From Desulfomonilaceae bacterium (lineage in GTDB: Bacteria; Desulfobacterota; Desulfomonilia; Desulfomonilales; Desulfomonilaceae), in the NCBI GenBank assembly GCA_041662605.1, contig JBAZSD010000013.1, positions 1-64,000 of the forward strand: a stretch of DNA of 64,000 nt, read 5' to 3'. A program made the position numbers and the translations under genes. The notes under the pieces are model-generated. The model was not told the DNA's origin. It did no database searches and worked only from the letters and a program-made list of their open reading frames with translations. Below, piece by piece: positions 1 to 9,361 of the stretch (the stretch's first letter is position 1; every line of letters starts with the position of its first letter).

Positions 1-18
1 CGTGTGCTCTTCCGATCT
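1..18. other. Illumina adapter remnant at the contig end
   Basis: These 18 bases match the 3' end of the TruSeq read-2 adapter, which ends in GTGTGCTCTTCCGATCT. They are not genomic. They show that position 1 is the physical end of an assembled contig, and that reading frames entering from the left are cut by the assembly rather than by biology. Confidence 0.95.
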
Positions 19-608
19 ATCCCAGCGCATCGATGGAAGATATCCATCAGACTCCCAGGTCCAACGCCGATATTTTCCGAGATTCGTCCCATTGGAAGAC
101 CAAAAAGATAGTACATCGTTATCGCATTGGCGATCAGTTGGTTCCCATACAAGCTTTTAGGAAGAACCCCAGGAACACGGGGAGTGAAGTTTTTGTGACA
201 ATGTGGACAATACCGCTTGGACAATCGAAACAAGACCTTTTCAGGCTTAGTTGAAGAAGTGTCAAGAATGCTTCTTTGCTCAATTCCCTTTTTCTGAAGT
301 TGATGGCCGCACTCAGGACATAGATCCGATTCCGCCTCAACTTCCACAACCCTATCCGCTCCCAAACCATCATGACTCTTGCGGCCCCACCCGTTGTGAC
401 CTAAGCGCCCACCTTTCGGCCGCTTCTCTCCCTCTTGAACGTTTGCCTTAACAGGCAGTTGGGATGAAGGAGTGGAAGAACCGAAAAATCCTTCTTTTTC
501 GTTCTGTTTTATTCTCCCTAAAGCCTGTTTAAGTCGATTGATCTCATCTTCCAGTTCATCAATCTTTCGCTGTTTGTCCAAGCATAAACAACAATTATTA
601 ATCGCCAT
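19..608 (-). CDS. IS66-type transposase, N-terminal part, cut by the contig end
   Basis: The minus strand is open from an ATG at 606-608 to the adapter, about 196 codons with no stop. The product starts with a short leucine-zipper-like coiled coil (residues ~10-35, of the kind that begins IS66 TnpC proteins). A Ser/Pro-rich linker with GGRLGHNGWG follows. Next is a zinc ribbon with two Cys pairs, CPECG near residue 100 and CPHCHKNF near 137, as in zf-IS66. The segment ending near residue 190 resembles the start of the DDE region. An AGAGG sequence lies 9 bases before the ATG. No terminal inverted repeat or partner ORF can be seen. Multicopy insertion sequences commonly break assemblies, which explains why the contig stops here. 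The family assignment is by motif only. Confidence 0.8.
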
Positions 609-794
609 CAGCGCCAACCTCTAAAGAAAGCTGATAAACTTCCTTGAACTCAACGCCATATTTAAAATCTTTGAAAAAATCGCGACAATAAAATCAAACT
701 CAAACTATTTTATCCCCCTGTAACTGAATGGTTACCAACAGTACTAAATTCCAAGTCCTCTGCCGTCATTATCAAAGGTATTCAGACTGCCGAC

Positions 795-1106
795 TTGAAT
801 TATATTGCTGTAACAGCGGCTTCGGCTAATGTAGAAAGACGTTTTTCGCATGAAACACCACATGTTTATGACACTGATCCGCAAAACGCTCCCCTTCATA
901 TCCAAAAGACCATACAATTAGGAAACCGTGGAGATTTCGAAGAAGCTTTTCTCCATCTTAGCGCTGCGATAAAACTTGACCCCCAGAACTCTGATTATTA
1001 TCGTGAAAGGGCCAAACTTAGGGTACAGCTCGGTTTCATGAATGAGGCCAATAAAGATTTGGCTATTGCGGAAGCAACTCTACAAGAAAAAGCGGAGATC
1101 CCTTAA
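795..1106 (+). CDS. Small TPR-containing hypothetical protein, possibly a gene fragment
   Basis: This 103-codon frame begins at a TTG. Residues ~33-95 form about two tetratricopeptide-like helix pairs, with the typical AAIKLDPQN turn near residue 57 and a following YYRERAKLRVQLG helix, so a protein-interaction role is likely. There is no ATG or GTG start and no clear ribosome binding site. The same frame stays open upstream to base 675, which suggests a decayed or truncated gene next to the IS66 element. It could also be a spurious frame. Confidence 0.4.
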   Translation: MNYIAVTAASANVERRFSHETPHVYDTDPQNAPLHIQKTIQLGNRGDFEEAFLHLSAAIKLDPQNSDYYRERAKLRVQLGFMNEANKDLAIAEATLQEKAEIP

Positions 1107-1280
1107 AGAATCGGCAAAAGGAGCCGCTTGGCGGACTGGCAAGCTGCCAGAATGCCTAAGATCTCAACCCCAAAATAGAGACCTGCTCCGTCGCTACAAC
1201 CTGCGCTAGTTTTTTTGTTGCCAACAAACGACGAATTGCCTCGACGAATTGCCTCTTGACTAGTGCCTCGGAACCAAATA

Positions 1281-1298
1281 GAATGTGACGTCATATTC
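1281..1298. promoter_or_regulatory. Palindrome, candidate TetR operator
   Basis: GAATGTGACGTCATATTC is an 18-base palindrome with a single mismatched pair around a perfect TGACGTCA core. It ends 27 bases before the start of the TetR gene and just upstream of its AGGAGG ribosome binding site. TetR repressors usually bind such dyads and repress their own gene and the pump genes nearby. Binding is inferred. Confidence 0.55.
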
Positions 1299-1325
1299 TG
1301 ATTATGACCTCAGGAGGAGAAATGA

Positions 1326-1976
1326 ATGAGTCCTGTAGCGCTTGGGAATGTCAACACAAATTTTGAAAACCTTCCGCGTCGAGACCGAGAGAAATTACGT
1401 CAGCGCGGAGAGATACTCGACGCTGCGCTAAGACTCTTCTCGGAAAAGGGGTATCACAACGTCTCTATGCACGAGATTGCAGGAAAGGCAGAGTTCGGGA
1501 TCGGAACATTATATAAATTTTTCACTAATAAGGAGGACTTGTACAAGGCCCTTATCATGGAGATGGCGGAAAAGTGGCACCATGCTCTCATGCAGGTCCT
1601 CGAACAGGAACGGAATCCTCTGCAAGCCATCAACAGGTACATCGCCCTCCGTCGGGAACTGTTTTTCGATAATCTACCGGTCATGCGCCTGTATTTTGCC
1701 GAAACCAGAGGAGCGAGCTTCCACATAAGAGCTGGTTTGGACCAAGATCTCCTTAAGCTCCACGATGAAGGAATTGAGAAATTGGCATCATTCTTTCAGA
1801 AGGGCATCAAAGCTCATCTGTTCCGGAGCCTTGATCCCTATTATATGGCACTGGCGCTTGACGGAACGATCAACGCTTTTCTTTTTAGCGTCATGAACGA
1901 TCCCGCCCAATTTAGAGCGGGGGACAATCTGTCAATCGCCACGGACATTTTTTTCAGAGGGGTGCTGGACAAGTGA
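1326..1976 (+). CDS. TetR/AcrR-family transcriptional regulator
   Basis: The 216-residue protein has the usual TetR length and layout. An N-terminal helix-turn-helix spans residues ~25-70 (AALRLFSEKGYHNVSMHEIA, then GIGTLYKFFTNKEDLY). A variable all-helical ligand-binding and dimerisation domain follows. The start is the ATG at 1326, preceded by AGGAGG at 1312-1317; an overlapping ATG at 1322 is in another frame. It is the first gene of a same-strand run leading to an RND pump, so it most likely represses this efflux locus in response to a toxic ligand. The palindrome just upstream suggests autoregulation. The ligand is unknown. Confidence 0.9.
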   Translation: MSPVALGNVNTNFENLPRRDREKLRQRGEILDAALRLFSEKGYHNVSMHEIAGKAEFGIGTLYKFFTNKEDLYKALIMEMAEKWHHALMQVLEQERNPLQAINRYIALRRELFFDNLPVMRLYFAETRGASFHIRAGLDQDLLKLHDEGIEKLASFFQKGIKAHLFRSLDPYYMALALDGTINAFLFSVMNDPAQFRAGDNLSIATDIFFRGVLDK

Positions 1977-2047
1977 GAAAGCGTATCTAAGTCATGCCTG
2001 CGTCATTCAACTTCAAAACAGGGTAGACCACAGAAAGGTGGAACACT

Positions 2048-4063
2048 ATGGAGGAAAAGAAGCCTGCGATCGGCGGAGTTCCTTTTGAGAATGGGCTATC
2101 TTTTGATGTCGCATCACTGTTAGACGAAGATCCAACCTTGCCGGATAGTGTTGAGATGAGAGAACTTCAAGCGGCCGCACTGGCTAAACTCCTGGATGCC
2201 ATGCCGATCCCTGCGGTATTGATTGATCCATTGTCGCTCATAGTCTTTGCCAACCAATCTTTCAGGCGAACAATCCTGCAACCCGAGAAACTACAAGGCC
2301 TATCCCTCTCAACGCTGTTTCCCGACAAACGTGTTTTCACAAAAATCCAACACCTGACGGAGGAAGTCCTTACCACAGGAAAATCCCAAGTTGTGTACGC
2401 CCCGTTTGAAGTTACAGATCAGAGGATCTGGGGACACCTGCGCTTTCAGTCCATGAGGCTCGGCAATAATAAGTGGATGGCGCTCTTGATGGAAGACCTG
2501 AGCAGTGAAAAAACTCAGCTCTTGTCGAGCCATAGAGACTACTACGGAGTTCAAAAGGAAATCGTGGAGCGTGGGTGTGCGGATAAATCGCTGTTTGAGA
2601 ATCAGCAGAGGCTTGAGCTTTCGCTGAGAGGGGCGGAGTTGGCGCTGTGGAACGTCGATCTTCAAAAAGACACCGTGCTTGTTGATCAAACGTGGGCCGA
2701 CATCTTCGGCGATCGCCCCGAGGGGATTCAGCTTGGCGCGAGTTTTTGGTGGAGCCTCATTCACCCTAATGACCGATCTAGGGTCTCAAATGCTTGGAAT
2801 GAGCATGTTGAGGGAACTACAGAGCGCTTTGAGTGCGAGCATCGCATCAGGAACAAGTTTGGAGAATGGGAATGGCTGTTGACTCGGGGAAAAACAGTGG
2901 AACGCCTGCAAGACGGTAAGCCGCTAAGGGTTTCCGGGGTTGCGTTTGCCGTCACGGATCGCAAGTGTGCTGAAGAAAAACAGTTTCAGGCTTCTAAAGT
3001 ATTTATGGACGCGATAGACCCGATTTTCATCAGGGATTTGAAAGGCGATATCATTGACCTGAATCGCAAGGCTGAACAGACCTATGGCTGGAGTCGGGCC
3101 GAGTTGATCGGCAAAAGCATGAAAACAATTGTGCCTCCGGACCTTCACTCACGGGCGGAAGAGTTACATGAGCGCTGCAAGCGGGGAGACAAGGTTGAAA
3201 ATGTGGAGGCTGCTCACGTAACAAAGTCCGGCGTCACTATCCCGGTCTTGCTCAGCCTCTCACTCTTGACCAACGAAAGAGCTGAGCCGGTAGGTATAGC
3301 CACCATAACCAAGGACCTGAGCGACCTCAAGCGCACGGAAGAGGTGCTTCGTGCTCAGACGAAAGCGCTGGAACGCAGTAACAAGGATCTGGAGGAATTC
3401 GCCTACGTGGCGGCTCACGACCTAAGAGAACCACTCATCGGAATTGCGACTTATATCAAACTCCTGGAGCGGCGCCTGAAACGCAGGCTCGACGCACAGG
3501 CAGATAAACTTATCGCCCGTGCGCTCCACACAATCACCCGAATGGACCATCTCATTCAGAGTCTCTTGTGGTATTCACGTCTGGCAAGCGAGAAAAAGCG
3601 TTTTGCGCCCACTGATTGCAATGTCACTTTGGAAGAAGCCCTGTCCAGTTTGAGATCAGCCATAGAACAACGTGGAGCTATCGTCGAGAGTGAATCACTT
3701 CCCACGGTGATGGCCAATCCGTCACTGCTGATCCAGGTATTTCAAAACCTGGTAAGCAACGCAATCAGGTTTGCCGGTAATGAACGCCTCAAGATTCGTA
3801 TCGGTGCGCGACGTGAAGAGGGCGAGTGGAAGTTTTTTGTCGAGGACAACGGCATCGGAATCGAACCACCGTATTTGGACCGAATCTTTCGTATCTTTGA
3901 GCGGATTGATTCAAGCCCGGATAGTCCTGGAACAGGCATAGGATTGGCCAACTGCAAAAAGATTGTGGAGCATCACGGAGGACGCATCTGGGTTGAATCC
4001 AAACCAGGAAAAGGTTCGACGTTTTTCTTCACCATGCCGCATCAGATGGTTTCTGATACTTAA
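2048..4063 (+). CDS. Multi-PAS sensor histidine kinase, probably cytoplasmic
   Basis: The 671-residue protein has a PAS domain at ~45-150, a PAS_3-type domain at ~190-305 with the WxWLLTRGK strand, a third PAS at ~310-430, and then HisKA and HATPase_c. The phosphorylated His lies in YVAAHDLREPL, the form found in bacteriophytochrome-like kinases. The ATP lid shows NLVSNAIRF, EDNGIGI and GTGIGLANCKKIV. I see no transmembrane segment or receiver domain, so it senses a cytosolic signal and acts on a separate response regulator not seen nearby. A GGTGG-type sequence precedes the ATG. It lies 71 bases after the TetR gene and before the efflux genes, but a role in efflux control is only inferred. 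Confidence 0.9.
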   Translation: MEEKKPAIGGVPFENGLSFDVASLLDEDPTLPDSVEMRELQAAALAKLLDAMPIPAVLIDPLSLIVFANQSFRRTILQPEKLQGLSLSTLFPDKRVFTKIQHLTEEVLTTGKSQVVYAPFEVTDQRIWGHLRFQSMRLGNNKWMALLMEDLSSEKTQLLSSHRDYYGVQKEIVERGCADKSLFENQQRLELSLRGAELALWNVDLQKDTVLVDQTWADIFGDRPEGIQLGASFWWSLIHPNDRSRVSNAWNEHVEGTTERFECEHRIRNKFGEWEWLLTRGKTVERLQDGKPLRVSGVAFAVTDRKCAEEKQFQASKVFMDAIDPIFIRDLKGDIIDLNRKAEQTYGWSRAELIGKSMKTIVPPDLHSRAEELHERCKRGDKVENVEAAHVTKSGVTIPVLLSLSLLTNERAEPVGIATITKDLSDLKRTEEVLRAQTKALERSNKDLEEFAYVAAHDLREPLIGIATYIKLLERRLKRRLDAQADKLIARALHTITRMDHLIQSLLWYSRLASEKKRFAPTDCNVTLEEALSSLRSAIEQRGAIVESESLPTVMANPSLLIQVFQNLVSNAIRFAGNERLKIRIGARREEGEWKFFVEDNGIGIEPPYLDRIFRIFERIDSSPDSPGTGIGLANCKKIVEHHGGRIWVESKPGKGSTFFFTMPHQMVSDT

Positions 4064-4129
4064 ATGAGAATCGGGCTCGAACATCAAACGAGAGTAGCCT
4101 GAAGATGGCGGATCCAGCTCAGATGGGAC

Positions 4130-4153
4130 TCTGGGAGCATGAGGGTTCCCAGA
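4130..4153 (+). terminator. Intercistronic hairpin between the kinase and the coiled-coil gene
   Basis: TCTGGGA and TCCCAGA form a perfect 7-bp stem with a 10-base loop in the gap after the kinase gene. There is no run of T after it. It may stabilise or partly terminate the message, so the downstream genes may be transcribed at a different level. The role is uncertain. Confidence 0.35.
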
Positions 4154-4221
4154 ACAAGTTGTTAAGACACAAGGCGGCGGGCACGACCGTCGCACAAATC
4201 AGATCAAAAGGAGATAATACT

Positions 4222-4869
4222 ATGTCAAAGATTAGGGAAATCAGAGAATCCATCGACACGAAACTGGACAAATGGGAAGCCACAGTGACGGCGGTCGAGG
4301 CCCAACTGCAACAAACCAAAGATCAAGCCCTAGAGGAATTCGAAGTTCGGAAGAAACAATTGAACGAGGCGCTGAAGGCATTCAAGTCAGAAGTCGTTAA
4401 GGCAAAAGGGCTTGCAGATGGAAAAAAAACCGAGATTCTGGCCCTGTTCGAGGATTTGCCGGTTCAACTGGCTTTGGGTAAAGCTGAGGTGAGAGATTCA
4501 TTCGAAGCCCAGAAGGAAAAGATCCGACACTCAATCGCCACGCTGGAAACCACCATTGACCATGACCTGGACGCTGCTGGCCAATCAATTGATGAGTCGC
4601 TGGAAAGAGCCGCAAACAAGTTCATCGTAGCCGCTATTGGATTAGAAGCTGAGATGGAGGCCTTGGAGATTCAATTTAAAGTGGAAAAGGCTGGAGCTAA
4701 GACTCAGCTCGAGCATAAAAAGAAGGAACTCATTGCACAGATAAATCGGTACAAAAGCCAACTCGATGAAAAGAAGCAAATGGCCAAGGACAAAGCCACA
4801 AACTTTGAGAGTGAGCTATCGGATGGCATGTCCCAGATCATAAAAGCGTTCAAGAAGCTCTTTGATTGA
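4222..4869 (+). CDS. Charged coiled-coil protein of unknown function
   Basis: The 215-residue protein is almost entirely amphipathic helix, rich in K, E, Q and A. The coiled-coil stretches are at ~5-70 and ~135-200. It has no signal peptide, membrane segment or cysteine. I start it at the ATG at 4222, preceded by AAAGGAG 8 bases away; a longer frame from 4105 would run through the intercistronic hairpin and lacks a binding site. It sits between a histidine kinase and an RND efflux operon on the same strand. The long helices recall apolipoprotein-like or periplasmic-adaptor hairpins, but without an export signal it is probably cytosolic. No function can be assigned. Confidence 0.75.
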   Translation: MSKIREIRESIDTKLDKWEATVTAVEAQLQQTKDQALEEFEVRKKQLNEALKAFKSEVVKAKGLADGKKTEILALFEDLPVQLALGKAEVRDSFEAQKEKIRHSIATLETTIDHDLDAAGQSIDESLERAANKFIVAAIGLEAEMEALEIQFKVEKAGAKTQLEHKKKELIAQINRYKSQLDEKKQMAKDKATNFESELSDGMSQIIKAFKKLFD

Positions 4870-4978
4870 GAAGAAAGTCCAGGAGAAGGCAGCGACGCCT
4901 AACCGAGCCTTCTCCAACAACGGGGAAAACCCATCGAACGACGGGAATTACAGCAAACACATTCTTTAAGGTTGCGTC

Positions 4979-6169
4979 ATGCTCTCGCAAAGACTCACAG
5001 TTATCTTGTTCGTCAGTGTTTTAGCGTTACCGCTCCTTGGCTGCGGTCACCAGCAGCAATCTCCGCCGCCACCTGTCCTGGAAGTGACTACGATGACGGT
5101 CCAGCCTCAGCGGCTCTTGCTGACCACTGAATTGCCGGGCCGCACGTCTCCGTACCGTGTTGCGGAAATCCGACCCCAGGTCAATGGCATCATACAGAAA
5201 CGCCTGTTTGTGGAAGGTTCAGATGTCAAGTCCGGCCAGGTGCTTTATCAGATCGACCTCGCCCCTTTTCAGGCGGCGCTCAACAGCGCTACGGCTAACC
5301 TTGCTAAATCAGAAGCTAATTTTGTTGCGACCCGCTTGCGGTTCGAGCGATACAAGGGATTACTCGCAGAACAAGCTGTCAGCCGGCAGGACTACGACGA
5401 CAAAGAGGCTGCGCTGAAACAGGCCGAGGCCGATATTGAGTATTGCAAAGCGGCGGTTGATACGGCCCGCATCAATCTAGAGTATACCGGTGTCACCGCG
5501 CCCATCTCCGGGCGCATCGGTAAATCCAACGTGACGGATGGCGCTCTGGTGACGGCGTATCAATCCCTAGCCCTGGCAACCATTCAACAACTGGACCCCA
5601 TATACGTGGATGTGCCCCAATCCACCACCGAACTGCTGCGATTGAAGCGCCGCCTGGAAGATGGCCGTCTGAATCGAGACGGAACGAACCAGAAGAAGGT
5701 CAACCTCATCCAGGAAGATGGCACAGCATATCCGTTGGAAGGGACGCTTAAGTTTCGTGACGTCACGGTGGACCCCACGACCGGGTCTGTCGTCCTGCGG
5801 CTTGTCTTCCCAAATCCAGACGGAATTCTCTTGCCAGGGATGTTCGTCAGAGCGGTGGTGAAAGAAGGTATAAACGAGCAAGCCATTCTTATTCCGCAGC
5901 AAGCATTGTCACGCGATCCAAAGGGGAATCCCATGGCGTTGACCGTGGACGCCGAAGAGAAGGTTCAACAGCGACAACTCACTATTGGTCGCGTCATCGG
6001 CGACAAGTGGCTCATCTATTCAGGTCTCACATCCGGTGATCGTGTGATCGTCGAGGGTATGCAGAAAATTCGGCCGGGCGTTTCCGTGAAGGTTGTCCCT
6101 TTTGGCTCCGATGGGAAAGCCGATTCGGAACCCGGGAATTCGGCCCAGCCGGCCGGAAAATCGAACTGA
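4979..6169 (+). CDS. RND efflux periplasmic adaptor (AcrA/MexA-type lipoprotein)
   Basis: This is a membrane fusion protein of 396 residues, the normal length. It begins with a lipoprotein signal ending in LPLLGC (Cys22 is the acylated residue), so it is anchored in the inner membrane facing the periplasm. The first lipoyl half follows (VNGIIQKRLFVEGSDVKSGQ), then an alpha-helical hairpin at ~100-165, the second lipoyl half (TGVTAPISGRIG), a beta-barrel, and a membrane-proximal domain ending near IRPGVSVKVVPFG. It bridges the pump encoded 12 bases downstream to an outer membrane channel. No TolC-type gene lies nearby, so the channel must be encoded elsewhere. Confidence 0.93.
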   Translation: MLSQRLTVILFVSVLALPLLGCGHQQQSPPPPVLEVTTMTVQPQRLLLTTELPGRTSPYRVAEIRPQVNGIIQKRLFVEGSDVKSGQVLYQIDLAPFQAALNSATANLAKSEANFVATRLRFERYKGLLAEQAVSRQDYDDKEAALKQAEADIEYCKAAVDTARINLEYTGVTAPISGRIGKSNVTDGALVTAYQSLALATIQQLDPIYVDVPQSTTELLRLKRRLEDGRLNRDGTNQKKVNLIQEDGTAYPLEGTLKFRDVTVDPTTGSVVLRLVFPNPDGILLPGMFVRAVVKEGINEQAILIPQQALSRDPKGNPMALTVDAEEKVQQRQLTIGRVIGDKWLIYSGLTSGDRVIVEGMQKIRPGVSVKVVPFGSDGKADSEPGNSAQPAGKSN

Positions 6170-6181
6170 CGGGGAAACATA

Positions 6182-9100
6182 ATGTTATCGAGATTCTTTC
6201 TGGATCGGCCGGTCTTCGCCTGGGTCATAGCGATCATTATGATGGTGGCGGGTGGCTTGTCGATCTACAATCTGCCCATATCGCAGTATCCTCCCATCGC
6301 CCCACCGTCAATCGCCATTGACTCCGTTTATCCCGGGGCCTCTGCGGAGACCGTTGAAAACACGGTGACGCAGATCATCGAACAGAAGATGACCGGCTTT
6401 GACAAGATGCTGTATATGTCCGCCACCAGTGATTCAACCGGCGCCTCCCGCATCGAGTTGACCTTTGCCCCGGGAACCGATCCGGACCTCGCCTGGGCCC
6501 AGGTGCAAAACAAGCTCCAGCTCGCCACGGCGAGCCTGCCGGACGTGGTTCAGCGCCAGGGCGTCAAGGTCAGCAAATCCACCAAAAACTACCTGATGGT
6601 CGTGGGCCTGATCTCGGAAGATGGCAGCATGGATGGGTATGACTTGCAAGACTATGTCCAGTCCAACATCGAGAAGGTGCTGGCGCGTGTACCAGGTGTG
6701 GGCGAGGTTACAAGCTTCGGCGCCCAGTATGCCATGCGGGTGTGGCTGAATCCCGACAAGCTTACCGATTACCAAATGACGGTCGAAGATGTTATCACGG
6801 CGCTTCGAGCCTACAATGTGGAGGTCTCCGCCGGCCAGTTCGGAGGAGCGCCGGCGGTGGAAGGCCAGCGCTTGAACGCCTCGATTATCGTCCAAAACCT
6901 CCTCAAGACCCCTGATGAGTTTGCCGCCATCCCCATCCGCATGAATCCGGACGGGTCCGTCGTGCGAATCAAGAACGTGGCACGGACGGAACTTGGCACT
7001 GAGTTCTACAATCAGTCGTCATTTTTCAATGGCAAACCTGCCGCTGCCCAGGCTATCCGGCAGGCCGCCGGCGCCAATGCGCTGGATACGGCTAATGCCG
7101 TCAAAGCGAAACTGAAAGAGATGAGCCGGTACTTTCCTCCCGGCATGAAGGTCATTTACCCTTACGACACAACCCCTTTTGTCACCGCGGCCATCGAGGA
7201 GGTAGTGAAGACCCTTTTTGAGGCCATCTTGCTGGTCTTCCTGGTCATGTATCTCTTCCTGGGGAACATCAGGGCTACGCTGATACCGACCATTGCGGTA
7301 CCGGTGGTGATCCTGGGGACCTTTGCGCTTCTGGGGCTATTCGGGTTTTCCATCAACATGCTGACCATGTTTGCCATGGTGCTGGCCATCGGTCTCTTGG
7401 TGGACGACGCCATAGTGGTGGTGGAGAACGTGGAACGAATCATGACCGAGGAAGGTTTGCCGCCTAAAGAAGCCGCCCGAAAGTCTATGGGAGAGATCAC
7501 CAGCGCGTTGATCGGAATCGGGTTGGTGCTCTCGGCGGTGTTCGGCCCTATGGCGTTCTTTGCAGGCTCCACCGGTGTCATCTACCGCCAGTTTTCCGTG
7601 ACCATCATCGCCGCTATGCTTTTGTCGGTTGTTGTGGCCCTGATCCTAACGCCGGTTCTCTGCGCATCGCTTCTCAAAACAGTGGGAAAAGGCCATGAGG
7701 CGTCTGAGACCGGATTTTTCCTTTTTCGGCCATTCCTCCGGTGGTTCGACCACATGTTCTTCTGGGCCAGAGACAGGTACATGACGATGGTCGGTCGTGT
7801 TCTTTCAAAGCAACTCCGTTACCTGTTTATATTCCTAGTGATTGTGGTTGCATTGGGATTTCTGTTTCAGCGCATGCCCACCGCCTACCTTCCTGATGAG
7901 GACCAGGGCATACTGTTTGTTCAAGCGATGCTTCCGGCAAATTCGACCCTGGAACAGACCGAGGAGGTCCTGAAGAAGGTAAACAACCATTTTCTGGTGG
8001 ATGAAAAAGACGCAGTGGAATCCTGTATGACGATTGCCGGTTTCAGCTTTTCCGGCAGTGGACAGAACATGGGCTTGGCATTTGTGAAACTCAAGGACTG
8101 GGAGCTTCGCGACCGGCCGGATATGAAGGCCGATGCCCTGGCCGGAAGGGCCATGGAGGCGTTTTCAAAGATCCGCAATGCCATGGTGTTCGCCTTTCCG
8201 CCGCCGGCTGTCGTCGAACTGGGTCAGGCCAAAGGTTTTGATTTTCAGTTGCAGGATCGCGGCGGTCTAGGCCACGCCGATCTGATGGCGGTCCGCAACC
8301 AGCTCCTGGGGATGGCCATGCAGGACCCAAGATTGACCAGGGTTCGGCCTAACGGCATGGAAGATGTGCCCGAATATCGGATCGACGTGGATTTGGCAAA
8401 AGCAGGCGCTCTGGGGACTCCCATCACCTCCATCCATACTACCATCTCAGCGGCCTTCGGTAGCGCCTATGTGAATGACTTTATCCAGGCCGGACGGGTC
8501 AAGCGGGTATATGCTCAGGCGGACGCACCCTACCGGATGTTGCCCAAAGACCTGGAAAAACTCTATGTGCGCAATACCGCAAGTAAGATGGTCCCCTTTT
8601 CTTCTTTTGCGTCAGGACACTGGACTTCCGGTTCTCCCAAGCTGGAGCGCTACAACTCCTTTCCGTCCATAAATATCTGGGGTGAGGCGGCCCCGGGGAG
8701 GAGTTCCGGTGAGGCGATGCAGGCGATGGAAGAGATTGTGTCGAAATTGCCCCAGGGCATCGGTTTTGACTGGAACGGGCTCTCTTACCAGGAGCGCATG
8801 GCGAGCTCGCAAACGGCCATGCTCTATGCATTTTCCATGCTCGTTATCTTCCTTTTTCTGGCGGCTCTTTACGAGAGCTGGACCGTTCCCTTTTCGATCA
8901 TGCTGGCGTTGCCTCTCGGGGCTATCGGCGGCGTGTTGGCCTCATCGTTTCGGGGATTGCCCAATGATGTCTATTTCCAGATAGGACTTCTCACTACCTT
9001 GGGGTTGACTACTAAGAACGCCATCCTGATCGTCCAATTCGCCAAGGATAAACTGGAAGAGGGGATTGGAGTGATCGAGGCCACACTGGAAGGGGCAAAA

Positions 9101-9361
9101 TTGCGGCTTCGTCCGATTGTTATGACATCGCTGGCCTTCGGCTTCGGGGTCCTACCACTGGCGTTAGCCACGGGAGCAGGAGCGGGAGCGCAAAAGGCCA
9201 TCGGCACCAGCGTCCTGGGCGGGATGGTTACAGGAACATTCCTGGCGATTTTCTTCATTCCACTCTTTTATATTGTGGTTCATCGGATATTTGAAAGAAA
9301 AAACCGCGGGCAGCCTGAAACGACCGAGCAGTCTGACGTGCATCCTAAAAATGGCCTCTGA
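6182..9361 (+). CDS. RND multidrug efflux transporter, HAE1 family (AcrB-like)
   Basis: The 1059-residue protein is full length for an AcrB-type proton/drug antiporter. The N-terminus MLSRFFLDRPVFAWVIA is typical. Twelve membrane helices are expected, with two large periplasmic loops between helices 1-2 and 7-8. The proton-relay aspartates are present in GLLVDDAIVVVENVERI, and the partner lysine of TM10 in TTKNAILIVQF. It is coupled to the adaptor gene, with a 12-base gap. Together they should export hydrophobic toxicants or bile- or antibiotic-like compounds. TetR control is inferred from position. The substrate range cannot be read from the sequence. Confidence 0.95.
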   Translation: MLSRFFLDRPVFAWVIAIIMMVAGGLSIYNLPISQYPPIAPPSIAIDSVYPGASAETVENTVTQIIEQKMTGFDKMLYMSATSDSTGASRIELTFAPGTDPDLAWAQVQNKLQLATASLPDVVQRQGVKVSKSTKNYLMVVGLISEDGSMDGYDLQDYVQSNIEKVLARVPGVGEVTSFGAQYAMRVWLNPDKLTDYQMTVEDVITALRAYNVEVSAGQFGGAPAVEGQRLNASIIVQNLLKTPDEFAAIPIRMNPDGSVVRIKNVARTELGTEFYNQSSFFNGKPAAAQAIRQAAGANALDTANAVKAKLKEMSRYFPPGMKVIYPYDTTPFVTAAIEEVVKTLFEAILLVFLVMYLFLGNIRATLIPTIAVPVVILGTFALLGLFGFSINMLTMFAMVLAIGLLVDDAIVVVENVERIMTEEGLPPKEAARKSMGEITSALIGIGLVLSAVFGPMAFFAGSTGVIYRQFSVTIIAAMLLSVVVALILTPVLCASLLKTVGKGHEASETGFFLFRPFLRWFDHMFFWARDRYMTMVGRVLSKQLRYLFIFLVIVVALGFLFQRMPTAYLPDEDQGILFVQAMLPANSTLEQTEEVLKKVNNHFLVDEKDAVESCMTIAGFSFSGSGQNMGLAFVKLKDWELRDRPDMKADALAGRAMEAFSKIRNAMVFAFPPPAVVELGQAKGFDFQLQDRGGLGHADLMAVRNQLLGMAMQDPRLTRVRPNGMEDVPEYRIDVDLAKAGALGTPITSIHTTISAAFGSAYVNDFIQAGRVKRVYAQADAPYRMLPKDLEKLYVRNTASKMVPFSSFASGHWTSGSPKLERYNSFPSINIWGEAAPGRSSGEAMQAMEEIVSKLPQGIGFDWNGLSYQERMASSQTAMLYAFSMLVIFLFLAALYESWTVPFSIMLALPLGAIGGVLASSFRGLPNDVYFQIGLLTTLGLTTKNAILIVQFAKDKLEEGIGVIEATLEGAKLRLRPIVMTSLAFGFGVLPLALATGAGAGAQKAIGTSVLGGMVTGTFLAIFFIPLFYIVVHRIFERKNRGQPETTEQSDVHPKNGL

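Noticed and set aside
4105..4221. Longer start for the coiled-coil gene
   Set aside because: The extra 39 residues would run through a 7-bp hairpin and lack a ribosome binding site. The ATG at 4222 has AAAGGAG at good spacing.
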